Shown here piece after piece: positions 49,306 through 58,617 of a stretch of 64,000 bases of DNA; positions within the stretch are counted from its first letter, which is position 1; the number at the start of each line of letters is the position of its first letter. The DNA lies in the NCBI GenBank assembly GCA_964016885.1, contig OZ024742.1, forward strand, positions 358,242,087 to 358,306,086, written 5' to 3'. This DNA is from Eledone cirrhosa. Lineage: Eukaryota; Mollusca; Cephalopoda; Octopoda; Eledonidae. The notes beneath the pieces were generated by a model. The model saw only the letters and a program-made list of their open reading frames with translations. It was not told the origin of the DNA and ran no database searches. A program made the translations under genes and the position numbers.

Positions 49306-49356
49306 TATTTTATCTGATGAAAGTTTTGGTACCCTTGAAATATATATAATAAAATA
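49306..49356 (+). ncRNA. Hammerhead-ribozyme-like motif 1
   Basis: CTGATGA at 49,314-49,320, stem II 49,321-49,336 (AAG...CTT, three pairs), GAAA at 49,337-49,340, then stem III as short as two pairs (ATATATAT), the T-A cleavage dinucleotide at 49,347-49,348, and stem I from TATTTTAT (49,306-49,313) with ATAAAATA (49,349-49,356), eight perfect pairs. All invariant core positions (C3 U4 G5 A6, G8 A9, G12 A13 A14, A15.1-U16.1, H17) are satisfied. A very short stem III is typical of hammerheads in Penelope-like elements and retrozymes. It is AT-rich, so activity is untested. Confidence 0.6.
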
Positions 49357-49359
49357 AAT

Positions 49360-50065
49360 ATGGTTTTATAAATATAGTTAACATTTATTTAATATCATTG
49401 AATATATATACATATAGGGTAATACATCGTGGGTAATAGGAAAATGTTTAACCCCGACGGCAGAGCACGTACCTGTACACACACGTGTACGCACGCATAC
49501 ATATGTATGTATAGGTATAGACATACTTAAGACAAACATTATAAAGGAACTAAGTGAGGAAACACACTCGGTTATAAAAATGACATAAAATAAAAACGTA
49601 TAAATACTTAAAACATGGTGGGTATGTAAGGAATGGGGGAGGGTATAACTAAAATAATATAACATAAGATGAATGGGTGGGGGAGAAAAGAGTGTATAAA
49701 TTAATAGTTGTGGTAGAAAGTAAATGTTTATAAATAGATTTGGATGAAGGTATGAAGTATGATCTGGGTAAAAAGAGGAGGGGGGGGGTTATAATAGGTG
49801 GACAGAATGAAGGTGGTGGGTGTGTATGTGTATGTATGTCTTAAAAATATGGCAGAAAGAGGGGGGTATAAATCAAATGAAATAAATAAATAAACATGCG
49901 AGATAATTCTATAAATTGGTAGAAAGTATGTGTTTATGTGATGAACTGGGTAAGATGTGGTGTTCGCAAAGTGATGATATTGGTAGTGAGTAGAAGCGTT
50001 AATATGTAAAGAGGAAGCTCAAGGTGATTGAGTGATCGTTTAAGTATTAATCCAGCTAAAAAGGA
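49360..50065. other. Purine-rich noncoding region
   Basis: No credible gene. It has a purine-rich strand with several G-runs (49,636-49,690, 49,777-49,790, 49,860). The block aaccccgacggcagagcacg at 49,451-49,470 shares accccgacggcagag with the hairpin at 56,074-56,182. Probably part of the 3' untranslated region of the Penelope-like element on the minus strand. Confidence 0.5.
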
Positions 50066-50069
50066 GATG

Positions 50070-50363
50070 CTATTTCAGGTGCGGACAACTTCTAAAGAAC
50101 TCAGGTTTAGAGTTGAGGTAAGTGGTAGGAGTTTTCAGATTTTGAAGAATTCTATATTTTTCCGTTATACACAAAGAACATTTCTTTGTTCCCCTTTGAT
50201 ATTCGTTTGAGTGGTCTAAAATTGACCAATCAACAGAGTATGGAACGTTTCTGTCTTTAAACTCCCACACTTTATTAGCCAGCACCGTTGATGTTATTTC
50301 GTCAGGGTGTTTTAATGAAGCGACGTGTGCATAATACCTGATATTAAATTTGTCCTGTGTCAT
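50070..50363 (-). pseudogene. Penelope-like GIY-YIG endonuclease, C-terminal part
   Basis: 97 residues beginning after the YVG of a YIG-like block (YVGMTQDKFNIRYYAH), then STVLANKVWEF and KKCSLCITEKYRIL, ending LNSKPEFFRSCPHLK. Upstream in other frames are CRCRKPEECPLQGKC and KSIVYETKL, giving the expected C-rich block and the GIY-like IVY. A frameshift lies at the ccagccagccag tract near 50,383-50,395. GIY-YIG endonucleases nick the target in Penelope-like retroelements. Confidence 0.75.
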
Positions 50364-50647
50364 GCCAACATATCGCTCACTTCTGGCTGGCTGGCTGGTT
50401 ATTTATAATCGGTGTCAGCTTGGTCTCATATACAATAGATTTTGTATTACATTTGCCCTGTAATGGACATTCTTCTGGTTTCCTGCATCTGCATCCTGGA
50501 TTTCCTGTAGTTATATTTGAGTTGGTGATTTTGGATTCCAATGATGGGCAGCAAGAATAGCTGATTTTAACTAAATTTCTATTAAATATCTTCTTATATC
50601 TATGATTCGGGGAAAATGTTTGTCTAGGAGTTCGAGGAATTTTCTTC

Positions 50648-51100
50648 CTATGTTAGTTTTAACTGAGGGAAAGGAGGTGTAAACCATATAATTTTTATTT
50701 TTCTGTTATAGTGTTTAGCGTTAGAAAGAGGAGTAGGTAAATATTTGAATTGTTCGGTGAAGCCGTTGTTTTTGAGGGCCTTATTATAATAAGGGGCAGC
50801 TTTATTAAAAATATCTATAGACGAAGATAAGGTAGAGATTCTACGACTAATGTTAGGAATACAATTTTTAAAGACTATAGGAGGATGGCAAGACTCTTTG
50901 TGTATATATCTTAAATTTTCATTGGATTTATGATAGGGTTTGAAAGAGGCAGTAAGTAGGACAAGATTAATATCGAGGAAGTTGGTAATAGTAAGATTCG
51001 TATCTATAGTAATTTTTAGGTTTAAGTTAGCAAAGGTATTAAATAAGTCTTTACGGAATTTATCAAGGTTATAGCCGTTTGTGGTATGAGAAACTGCCAA
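50648..51100 (-). pseudogene. Penelope-like reverse transcriptase, C-terminal part
   Basis: 150 residues directly after the YRDDGLAV block (which is read in the same frame, starting at about 51,108). It contains ITNFLDINLVLLTASFKPYH, ENLRYIHKESCHPP, ISRRISTLSS and KIIWFTPPF. Upstream, another frame encodes QFDILDFYPS, the motif A region of this family, near 51,340-51,370. The frames differ, so the copy is inactive. The combination of YRDD, the NFLD block and a downstream GIY-YIG supports Penelope-like rather than LINE identity. Confidence 0.75.
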
Positions 51101-51699
51101 ACCATCGTCTCGGTATAAGCCAAGGAAATTTCTCTTTAAGGGTGTGGAGGAGGAATAATCCTACCAAATTGCACACACCGGCGCTATTAAATGGGCTTGA
51201 TTTTTTAACCCAAGTATCTTCTTTAGCGAAAAGTAGTGTTTTCCTAGTGTGTAAAATAACATCTTCCTCTAATTTAGAAATATTAATGAAATGTGTAGCA
51301 AGATCTAAGGCTTTAATTAATAAGGATTCTGTGTTAGAGGGGTAAAAATCAAGAATATCAAATTGGGTAAATCTACACTTATTTTTTCCTTGTATATCAT
51401 CACCATCATCACCGTTTTACGTCCGTTCTTCCACGCTAGCATGGGTTAGATGGGTTTTCCTGTTGTGGGCAATGTACGGTCAGCTGGCCTTGTCTTGCTC
51501 ATATGGGAACTGATTCTGGCTTGATTTCTACAGCTGGATGCCCTTCATAACACCAACCTCATTTACAGTGAGTGCTGGGTGCTTTTTTGCCGTGGTGCCT
51601 ACACGTCCACTTTACAGTGTGGGCTGGGTGCTTTTTTGCCGTGGCACCACCACGACCACTTTGCAGTGGGAGAGTTTGGGGGCCTAATGTCTATATGCT

Positions 51700-53118
51700 T
51701 CAGCTTCGGCTTGTACCCGTGGCGGGTCGGGTCTTCTGTATTACTGCGTGACGCCAGAGGTCACAGTCGTGTGTCATCGCCTTTGAGAGGTGTAATTGGG
51801 TATGGTCAGCTTTTATCACCTCATCCCAGGTCGTCTTGGGTCTCTCCACTCCGCGGTTTCCATTGACTTCTAGTGCTCTGCAACTTTTTATGCAGCTGTA
51901 ATCCTTCATACGCATCACATGTCCATACCAACGCAACCGCCTCTTCTGCACACACCATTTGATTCCTCTTATGTTCAGTCTCTCTCTCAATTCATTTATG
52001 CTTTGCCGTTCACGTTTATTACTATTACACATCCATCGGAGCATGCAAGCTTCGTTTCTTTCTAATCTGCGCAAGTCCTCTACAGACAGCGCCCAGGTCT
52101 CACTACCATGTAACATTGCTTTTCGGATACACGCATCATACAGTCTGCCTTTCATTTTGAGGGAAAAGCCTTTTGCAGCTAGCAGTGGCAGTAGCTCCCT
52201 GAACTTCTTCCATCCCGTTCTTACCCTAGTTATTGTACTTTCTGAACACCCACCTTCGCTGCTAATTCGGTCACCTAGGTAGCAGGAGCAGTCTACTGTT
52301 TTTACAGAGCCCTCCCAGAGTTTGGTGGTACTTGTTTCCTGTGGCTGTTTGCTTGCTGTCACAGCACAGCTGCTACATGTGAAGCCTACATTCTTAGTTA
52401 AGCTTCTTGGGATCCCGCTACATCTCTTGTGTACCCATTGTTTGCATTTGGGGCAGAGAATAGAGTTCCTACCTACACCTTTCCAACATACTGAGCAAGG
52501 CCATTTCCCTGAGGGGATCTGGGTTCTGTTTTCTCGTCTACTTACAAGGACCTTAGTCTTTGAAAGGTTCACTTTGAGACCTTTTCTTTCTTGTCCCTGC
52601 TTCCAAGTTTGGAATTTCTTCTCTAGATCGACCATAAATTCAGCTATAAGTGCGAGGTCATCTGCATACAGGAGTTCCCATGGGCATCCGTACTTAAACT
52701 CCTCTGTTATTGCCTGCAGGACTATGATGAACAGGAGAGGGCTAAGAACAGAGCCCTGGTGGACACCAACCTGTACGCTAAATTCCTCGCTATACTCATT
52801 GCTAATCCTAACTTTGCTGACTGCTACCCTATACATGGCTTGTACAGCTTTCACAAGCAATTCATCTACTCCTAGTTTTCTAAGAGCCCACCAGATTACA
52901 GCACGTGGAACTCTGTCAAAGGCTTTCTCAAGATCGACGAATGCCAGGTAGAGTGGCCTACTTTTAGCTAAGTATTTTTCCTGTAACTGCCTCACAAGGA
53001 AGAGGGCATCAGTGGTGCCTCTTTCTGGTTCAAACCCAAATTGCATCTCATCTAGTTTCACCCGGTCCCTAATCAATTGTGCTATAACTCTTTCTGTTAC
53101 TCTCATGACCTGGTCCAT
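51700..53118 (-). CDS. RTE-like LINE reverse transcriptase ORF, partial (copy C)
   Basis: 472 codons open without interruption, the longest coding stretch in the window. The ATG at 53,118 is internal to the real ORF; homologous sequence continues upstream to about 53,600 in broken frames. Domain order: RT motif A AFVDLEKAFD (59-68), QGSVLSPLLF (121-130), catalytic YADD (151-154), then LKVNLSKTKVL. Next is a C4HC3 PHD-like finger with Cys208, Cys211, Cys222, Cys225, His230, Cys233, Cys248 and Cys251, and the C-terminal LRWYGHVMRMKDYSCIK block and a GVERPKTTWDEV block. Function in the family: reverse transcription of LINE RNA at the target. It lacks an endonuclease, so it is not autonomous. Confidence 0.85.
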   Translation of the reverse strand: MDQVMRVTERVIAQLIRDRVKLDEMQFGFEPERGTTDALFLVRQLQEKYLAKSRPLYLAFVDLEKAFDRVPRAVIWWALRKLGVDELLVKAVQAMYRVAVSKVRISNEYSEEFSVQVGVHQGSVLSPLLFIIVLQAITEEFKYGCPWELLYADDLALIAEFMVDLEKKFQTWKQGQERKGLKVNLSKTKVLVSRRENRTQIPSGKWPCSVCWKGVGRNSILCPKCKQWVHKRCSGIPRSLTKNVGFTCSSCAVTASKQPQETSTTKLWEGSVKTVDCSCYLGDRISSEGGCSESTITRVRTGWKKFRELLPLLAAKGFSLKMKGRLYDACIRKAMLHGSETWALSVEDLRRLERNEACMLRWMCNSNKRERQSINELRERLNIRGIKWCVQKRRLRWYGHVMRMKDYSCIKSCRALEVNGNRGVERPKTTWDEVIKADHTQLHLSKAMTHDCDLWRHAVIQKTRPATGTSRS

Positions 53119-53607
53119 TAGCTTTATACCTGTATAGTTTCCTCTATCTAGTGCATCACCTTTACTTTTGTAGCAGTTGACAATGATGCTACTGCACCAA
53201 TCCTTTGGTATGACACCTTCTAGTATTACCTAGTTAACAATACGTGTTGTTATGGTGTGACCTACCGACCCAGATGCCTTCAGCATCTTGGCAGCTATAC
53301 CCGATGGACCGGTTGCCTTCCCCGTCTTCATATCTTTGATTGCCTTACTTACTACGCTGCTGCTGACTTGTACTGCTGGCCCCTCTATAGGGTCTACTTG
53401 GGGTAGGGTCTCTTCTTCCCATGCATTCTCCTCATTTAGTAATCTATCATAATGGCTCTACCACGCATCTTTCTTCTCAGCAATTGTGAGGGTAAGCTCA
53501 CCTTTATCATTCCGGATACACTTCTCTACAATGACATCACAAATCTCTCTGACACACTGCCTCGCAATCTTCAACACCTCCTGTTTCTGGTCCTCACGTT
53601 GCAAATC
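53119..53607 (-). pseudogene. RTE-like ORF, linker and RT entry (copy C)
   Basis: In broken frames it encodes blocks matching copies A and B: SHYDRLLNEENAWEE, GPAVQVSSSVVSKAIKDMKT, GKATGPSGIAAKMLKASGSV and RGNYTGIKLMDQVM. It contains at least two stops (for example after TTRIVN). It confirms that the ATG at 53,118 is not the native start. Confidence 0.75.
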
Positions 53608-53660
53608 ATACACATATATATATGATTGAATTTTCTATCTTCTGTTTCCAGGTTCGTCTA

Positions 53661-53752
53661 GTTCTATGTATGTATATATATATGTATGTATATATATATG
53701 TATATATATATGTATGTATATATATATATATATGTATGTATATATATGTCAG
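53661..53752. repeat. (TA)n/(TATG)n microsatellite
   Basis: tatgtatatatatatgtatg-type repeats up to about 53,748. Confidence 0.9.
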
Positions 53753-54045
53753 GTCACTCTTGAGTGCTACTGGTAACATATAACCCAGTACAACCTGTCA
53801 CATGGTTGGGTCGTCGGCGACTAAACCAACAACCCCAACAAGTTTACTTGGTGAGGAGGGTGATTTTGGAAAGCCTACAGGACAAAAAACAAAACCTGAC
53901 AAAGGGTGGAAGAAGTCATAACAGTCAACATCCGAAAGTGTGTAAATATCTATATACACATGTACCCCGCAGTTAAACCACTGGGAGTGAAGGACCCCTA
54001 GCCTTTGGCAGGGCATTCTTCTAGGAGAAGGCAACAATATATATA
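53753..54045 (+). repeat. Dispersed repeat with inverted partner at 59,690-59,840
   Basis: gtcactcttgagtgctactg, acataacccagtacaacctg and tggttgggtcgtcggcgact occur here and, in reverse complement, at 59,700-59,835. About 140 bp align with moderate divergence. Family not recognised. The following part (to 54,045) contains gaccccctagcc-like and ggcagggcattcttctagga words, and ends at (TA)n. Confidence 0.75.
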
Positions 54046-54106
54046 TATATATATATAGTAAGGAAAAGCAGACGTAAAATTATGATGATGATATATATAT
54101 ATAAAT

Positions 54107-54233
54107 AAAGTTTCATACACTTAATTTGATGTGAGACCATTGGTTTCAGGGGCCAGTTATGGCCACCACTGGGGGTGACACTTTCAAACTGGACCTTTAT
54201 CCAGGCACATACATGTTAAGTGTATGAAACTTT
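54107..54233. repeat. Short inverted-repeat element, 18-bp perfect ends
   Basis: aaagtttcatacacttaa at 54,107-54,124 and its exact reverse complement at 54,216-54,233. The interior is about 90 bp, containing gtgagaccattggtttcagg. It may be a tiny foldback element or a stem-loop left by a larger transposon. Confidence 0.7.
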
Positions 54234-54450
54234 GTTTTGTGTATACTAAAAATACTCTCTTTCAACAGATTGAGCAGTTTTCCTTGATCTTTCATCTATG
54301 GATATCTACACATATAGATATATTTCAATAAACAAACTCAATAGACATTGTTCAGAGCCATAGTTATTCAAATATCAGGAAAGAATGGAGGTTTTAAAGG
54401 ATTCAGTGTCTCGACAGCTAACAACTGATGCAGGTAGTTTGTTCCGTGCT

Positions 54451-54870
54451 TCAGCAACTTCGAATGTGAAAAAAATGTTTCCGAAAGTCATGGGAGCTGT
54501 GCTGGTTTCTAACTTTGTAGGCATGCCCACGTGTGTTAGACACATGGAATTCAAAAAGGTACTCAGGGTTGTTGTTGGAAAGATGGTTAATAATTATGTG
54601 GGTATTTACCAAGTCAGCTGCCAGGCATCGGATCTTCAATGTATCCATGCCCAGGGAAGCAAGGTGTTCGGAGTATGGTAGATTCCTGGTGGAGGGTATT
54701 CACTTGGTTGCACATCTCTGAACAGTTTCCAGGAGGTCAATGTTCTGAGAAAGATAAGGGTTCCAGACTGGTGATGCAAATTCCAAGTGTGGCCGCACCA
54801 GAGCTATATACAGCTTTAAATAGATAGCTGGAGAGCAGTTAGGGATAAATCTGAATTGTGAGGGCCGGAT
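54451..54870 (-). pseudogene. CR1/Jockey-like ORF C-terminal region
   Basis: Reading from 54,870: LKLYIALVRPHLEFASPVWN, ALLETVQRCATK-like LLETVQRCATK, then after a frame break YSEHLASLGMDTLKIRCLAA (54,680 onward) and SNTRGHAYKVRNQHSSHDF. These are typical blocks after the RT of CR1/Jockey-group LINEs. A stop or frameshift near 54,690 splits it. No catalytic residues lie in this part. Confidence 0.8.
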
Positions 54871-54894
54871 AAGGCTGAGAGACTTCCAGAAGTT

Positions 54895-55152
54895 CTAGAG
54901 TGTTTCTCTGACACAGGATTCCACCAGTTTGGCAATGCAGCTATTTAGACTGTCTGGACAATAGTTGACAGGTGACGTGCGGTCACCCTTTTTGAACAGA
55001 GGAATGACACTGGCAGTTTTCCAGTGCTCCAGAGTAGCACCATTATTAAGACAGCATTGAAAGAAGAGTGGAAGCTGATGGAAAAGAATGTACCCACCAC
55101 ATTTGAGAAGCGGGTATGTAACACCATCAAGACCAGGAGAGGCATAGTTCAA
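54895..55152 (-). pseudogene. CR1/Jockey-like RT entry fragment
   Basis: 85 residues: NYASPGLDGVTYPLLK, HWKTASVIPLFKKGDR, SPVNYCPDSLNSCIAKLVES. The conserved NYRPISL reads NYCPDSL. It ends abruptly at about 54,895, where about 150-200 codons of RT palm expected in the family are absent, so the element carries an internal deletion. Confidence 0.85.
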
Positions 55153-55304
55153 CTTATTCTTAAGGAGACGTCACAGCATTGCAGGTGTAAATTCCATAGT
55201 TGTTATAGAATTTGATGTCAGAGGTGGTGGAGATGGTACGTTTTGGTTTTCAATATGTATATATAGAGAGAAAGGACCATATATAAGATAATACACAATA
55301 TATT

Positions 55305-55373
55305 GAGCTGTTATATACAAAAATCAAATATATTTGATATGTTTTGATTCCTCACATTTGTATATAACAGCTC
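55305..55373. repeat. Stem-loop with 17-bp perfect arms
   Basis: gagctgttatatacaaa at 55,305-55,321 pairs with tttgtatataacagctc at 55,357-55,373. A second small inverted repeat (aatcaaata/tatttgat) lies in the loop. Lies about 240 bp upstream of hammerhead-like motif 2. Confidence 0.8.
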
Positions 55374-55608
55374 CTAATCTCTCAATTTGGTGAGCTGCTG
55401 TGACTAATGTTTTTGTCCACTTTTGTTTATATCTCTTGTCTTGGGTTGTCATAAGACCATGTGGTTTTCAGTATGGTGTGAGTTTTTGTTGGACTTGTCT
55501 CTGGATATGGACAGGTATATTGTTGTATATATTATTTTGGCAGTCAATACTGCCAATACTGGAATTGAATAATCAAAACCGTAGCAGTATGTCACATATC
55601 AAATCATA

Positions 55609-55671
55609 TAGTTTGTCTGATGAAAACTTACTTAAACACCACAGTACCTTTGAAATATGTATAATAAAATA
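55609..55671 (+). ncRNA. Hammerhead-ribozyme-like motif 2
   Basis: CTGATGA at 55,617-55,623, a 28-nt stem II region (AAA...TTT ends), GAAA at 55,652-55,655, a short stem III with T at 55,662 and A at 55,663 as the cleavage dinucleotide, and stem I tagtttgt (55,609-55,616) with ATAAAATA (55,664-55,671), seven of eight pairs including one G-U. The same layout as motif 1, with the flanking block taa(t)aaaata conserved. Confidence 0.5.
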
Positions 55672-55839
55672 TATATTTTATGAGAATATTTTTCATTTGT
55701 TAACATTTTGAATAATATTAAAAACTCCAGGAAAATCTTTGTTGAGTGCTTCTAATCTATTGTAATATTGTATTCGTTGAGTAATCAACGAACCATATTA
55801 ATCTTTGGTCATATATATATATATATTAAATTAACAGAT

Positions 55840-55992
55840 TAAAGTTTAAGCAAAGGATAGCTTAAACTGTAATCTGTTATTTTAATAAATTATTGCTCTA
55901 GGGTTCTTATATATTTGATATATATTTATCCTTATCGAGCCCTCTTTGGATTTTAGTCTTCACATTTATTATTATTACTATATATATATATA
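55840..55992. repeat. Dispersed repeat, copy 1 (partner at 59,876-60,032)
   Basis: About 150 bp shared with 59,876-60,032 in direct orientation, including tatatttgatatatatttat, ccttatcgagccctctttgg and tttattattattactatata. Family not recognised; both copies end at a (TA)n tract. Confidence 0.85.
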
Positions 55993-56070
55993 ACGAAGGA
56001 GATGTGGTAAGGAATCAGATGGACCATAACGTACCAAAGTAATCAATACTTAGGTAGTAGAGTGGGTAAT
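55993..56070. repeat. Direct repeat, copy 1 (partner at 56,453-56,534)
   Basis: cagatggaccataacg and gtagtagagtgggtaat recur 0.46 kb downstream in the same orientation, on either side of the 56,074-56,182 hairpin and a (TA)n tract. They could be ends of one element. Confidence 0.8.
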
Positions 56071-56073
56071 AGG

Positions 56074-56181
56074 AACAAGTATGACCCCGACGGCAGAGTT
56101 CAAGCCGTTTCAACGGCTAATTCTTCACTCCAGAATTAGCCGTCGAAACGGCTTGAGCTCTGCCGTCGGGGTCATACTTGT

Positions 56182-56182
<1 letters not shown>
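56074..56182. repeat. Near-perfect hairpin, 51-bp arms, 7-nt loop
   Basis: 56,074-56,124 is the reverse complement of 56,132-56,182 with only two mismatches (both G-U or A-C type in RNA). Arm core: gaccccgacggcagag and caagccgttt. The loop is tcactcc. The word accccgacggcagag is also at 49,452. GC-rich in AT-rich surroundings. Confidence 0.95.
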
Positions 56183-56236
<54 letters not shown>

Positions 56237-56452
56237 TATTTCGTTTCTGAATTTATTTAGCAAGATTCTTTATCTGAAAACATGTGTTGAAACCGATATT
56301 GTTATACTTTGGGAGGATCATGTTGCCAATAAGAAACACAGGCACCAGTTGCTTTCACTTCAATTTATTATAATAAATTTATAAATTTAGGAATTTATAA
56401 ATTTCCGGTTGGTTGGTTGGTTCCACAACCAGATGGTTGTTTATATATATAT

Positions 56453-56532
56453 AAAACGAAGGAAGTGTGGTAAGGAACCAGATGGACCATAACGCACCAG
56501 ACTACTCAATACTTAGAGTAGTAGAGTGGGTA

Positions 56533-56534
<2 letters not shown>
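56453..56534. repeat. Direct repeat, copy 2
   Basis: Partner of 55,993-56,070 (aaggaaccagatggaccata; agtagtagagtgggtaat). Confidence 0.8.
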
Positions 56535-56564
<30 letters not shown>

Positions 56565-58448
56565 ATATAACTTTTACATTTGAATTATATTTATATATAT
56601 AGTATATTGAGGGAGAGAGATATTTCCATAAGTATTATCTTGTATTATTGAACAGAGATCTGTAGACTCATCCCAACCATGCTGCCCACCCCCATATTAT
56701 TCATTTCATAGAATGATCATGTAAATATCAATATGTATCTCTACCTCATATAGACAATCTGAAATGTCTGTTGGTGGTGTTTATATATCTAATTATCTTT
56801 ACTTTTGTATGTGTGGACATCTAATTATATTTCTCATTAAGAAGTGTCATATAATCCCATTTTCATAACTCATTCAACAGAAGCCATTTTGACTTTGTAA
56901 AGTCTACCTTTGTCACGTTAGAATTAATAATTCTCACTGATCCATTATTGAGTCAACTCTCTTTTCAATACTTATCTCATATGGCATTATATCTATGATC
57001 TAATTGTGATAAACTGATAGAAAATGAATGTATACACCATACTGTAATAGAAAGAGGCCATAGTAAGCATATGTAAAGCAGAAGATAAGCTAAATAGTTT
57101 AGCCAGTAGTTCTGGAAGCTCAAAGATAGTATCTAGTATAACATGAAAATACTTTACTTTCAATTTGGTTTTATTGTGTGAAAATATGATTAGATATAAT
57201 CAGATTTGTATTTATTGTCTTGTTGATTAAATCTCAGAAATATCATATAAATCACATACTTTTGAAATGTCTAACAGAAAATGATTTCTTCTGATATTAT
57301 ATAGGTTTCTTATTTTTCAAAGTAAGATCATGTGATAATTACAAAATATATATTTTGCTTTACTTCAACGGAGCAAAATAAACTATTTCTCTTTCTTTAT
57401 ATTTTGGTGTATCTTCAGAACTGTCAAATATTTGTGGTTGTTTTTCATATTGTAGGTTTCTTGTTGTTTAGCCACAACTCCAACCTAATCATCAAAGACA
57501 TTCCAGCCATGACTATCCAATCTCCCAATGCTTTCTATATTTAGAAATATATTATTCAATGTGTCCTTCTTTTATAAGATGTAAGGAGAATAATATAATA
57601 TAATATAAAGAAAATATATACCAAAGAATTAAAATTAATGCTTGATTTATATGTGACGTAATGTGTGCTTAATATGCTGGTTATATTTTCACTTTTATAT
57701 GTGTATGTAGATCTGTGTATGCAAGTGTGTGTGTGTGTTCATCACACACAGATCAGAAGCAGATGAAATGGTTATTTCTCTATCTCGAAAGTAAAAACAA
57801 ACATCTCTGTTTCCAGGAATAACTTTAAAATTGTTCTCTTCTACTCAACCTCTTATTCAATGTCAAATGAAGACAACATAGGTTACTGGGGGAATCTTTA
57901 GTTTCATGAGATGTAATGGGAATTAACTAGTTGCTAGTGCAATTATAAAATGTACCCGTTACACTGTACAAAGTAGCAGGCATTAGTAAGAACATCCATC
58001 TGTAGAAGCCACATGATTAGCTGTACAATGTTATCCATGCAAGATATACATAAAATTATATGTATTAATTAAAACTTAATTACACTCTAATACTTAAACA
58101 TCTCAATGTGTGAATAAAATATATAGATAAGATATCACTTAGAGAATCAATATTGCATATTTAATTTACCTGAGAAAAATTCTGTTTATGGGAGTATAAG
58201 CAAGACAGAAAAAAATTATTTTAGTTAGTGTAGCTTATATAAATATCTCCCTACCATGGCTTCTGTTGAGGAAGAAGCAATTTGATATGTAAAATTATAT
58301 ATATATATATCATCATATGCAAAGTTTTATTTAAATTGTTGGGTTAACAACGAGTAAATATTTATAACTGATATAAAAGCACACAACAAGTATTTGGAGT
58401 ATATTTACGATATTAAATAAATGGAAACTATATTTATAAAACCATATT
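56535..58448. other. AT-rich stretch, no gene recognised
   Basis: About 1.9 kb without a convincing open frame or repeat family. Short (TA)n, taata-repeat (57,591-57,606) and (TG)n (57,725-57,741) tracts. The 70-codon frame at 57,332-57,544 has no recognisable content. Confidence 0.5.
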
Positions 58449-58514
58449 TATTTCACTATATATATTTCAGGGATATCATATTAAAAATATGTTATGCCTT
58501 CTTCAGACAAAATA
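58449..58514 (-). ncRNA. Hammerhead-ribozyme-like motif 3
   Basis: Minus strand: CTGAAGA (plus 58,500-58,506; position 7 may be any base in hammerheads), a 31-nt stem II region with AGG...CCT ends and an inner CATATT/AATATG hairpin, GAAA (plus 58,465-58,468), short AT stem III, T-A cleavage dinucleotide (plus 58,457-58,458), and stem I TATTTTGT (plus 58,507-58,514) with GTGAAATA (plus 58,449-58,456), eight pairs counting G-U. The sequence beyond it, aaataaatatggttttataa, is shared with motif 1. Confidence 0.55.
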
Positions 58515-58617
58515 CAATATAAACAGTCTTATAAATAGATAGATTCGACATACCTTTCAACTTCGACTTCTATTTGAAAAGTTGATTTGGTAGTGGAAAA
58601 AATATTAGGGACAGTTA

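Larger units (their letters stand above)
50066..51396 (-). mobile_element. Penelope-like element (5'-truncated, broken)
   Basis: Minus-strand order is the end of a Penelope-type RT (51,390-50,650), then a Cys-rich region (50,560-50,430), and a GIY-YIG-type endonuclease (about 50,470-50,070). The RT has YRDDGLAV at about 51,085-51,108 rather than YADD. The 5' end is cut by the tail of RTE-like copy C at 51,397. Hammerhead-like motif 1 lies 0.7 kb beyond its 3' end but on the opposite strand. Confidence 0.8.
51397..53660 (-). mobile_element. RTE-like LINE copy C (best-preserved RT)
   Basis: Minus-strand linker, RT, PHD-like finger, C-terminal region, 3' untranslated region with 48-bp motifs, and a tail of imperfect (GAT)n (atcatcaccatcatcaccgt on the plus strand, about 51,395-51,415). 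The subfamily differs from A and B (for example SCAVTASKQPQETS after the finger). The 5' end is near 53,660, interrupted by a small (TA)n insertion at 53,608-53,625. No endonuclease. Confidence 0.9.
54385..55200 (-). mobile_element. CR1/Jockey-like LINE remnant lacking the RT core
   Basis: Minus-strand order is RT entry (55,160-54,895), then directly the C-terminal region (54,870-54,440). The middle of the RT, including the YADD motif, is missing. Family identity is inferred from VIPLFKKGDR and from the C-terminal blocks LKLYIALVRPHLEFASPVWN and RTRGHxxKVR. Confidence 0.8.

Noticed and set aside
52322..52951. 209-codon plus-strand frame
   Set aside because: Antisense shadow of the RT and PHD-like region of RTE-like copy C.
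57400..57440. Further hammerhead candidate on the minus strand (CTGAAGA, then GAAA)
   Set aside because: Stem I and stem III could not be paired, and the flanking block shared by the other three motifs is absent.
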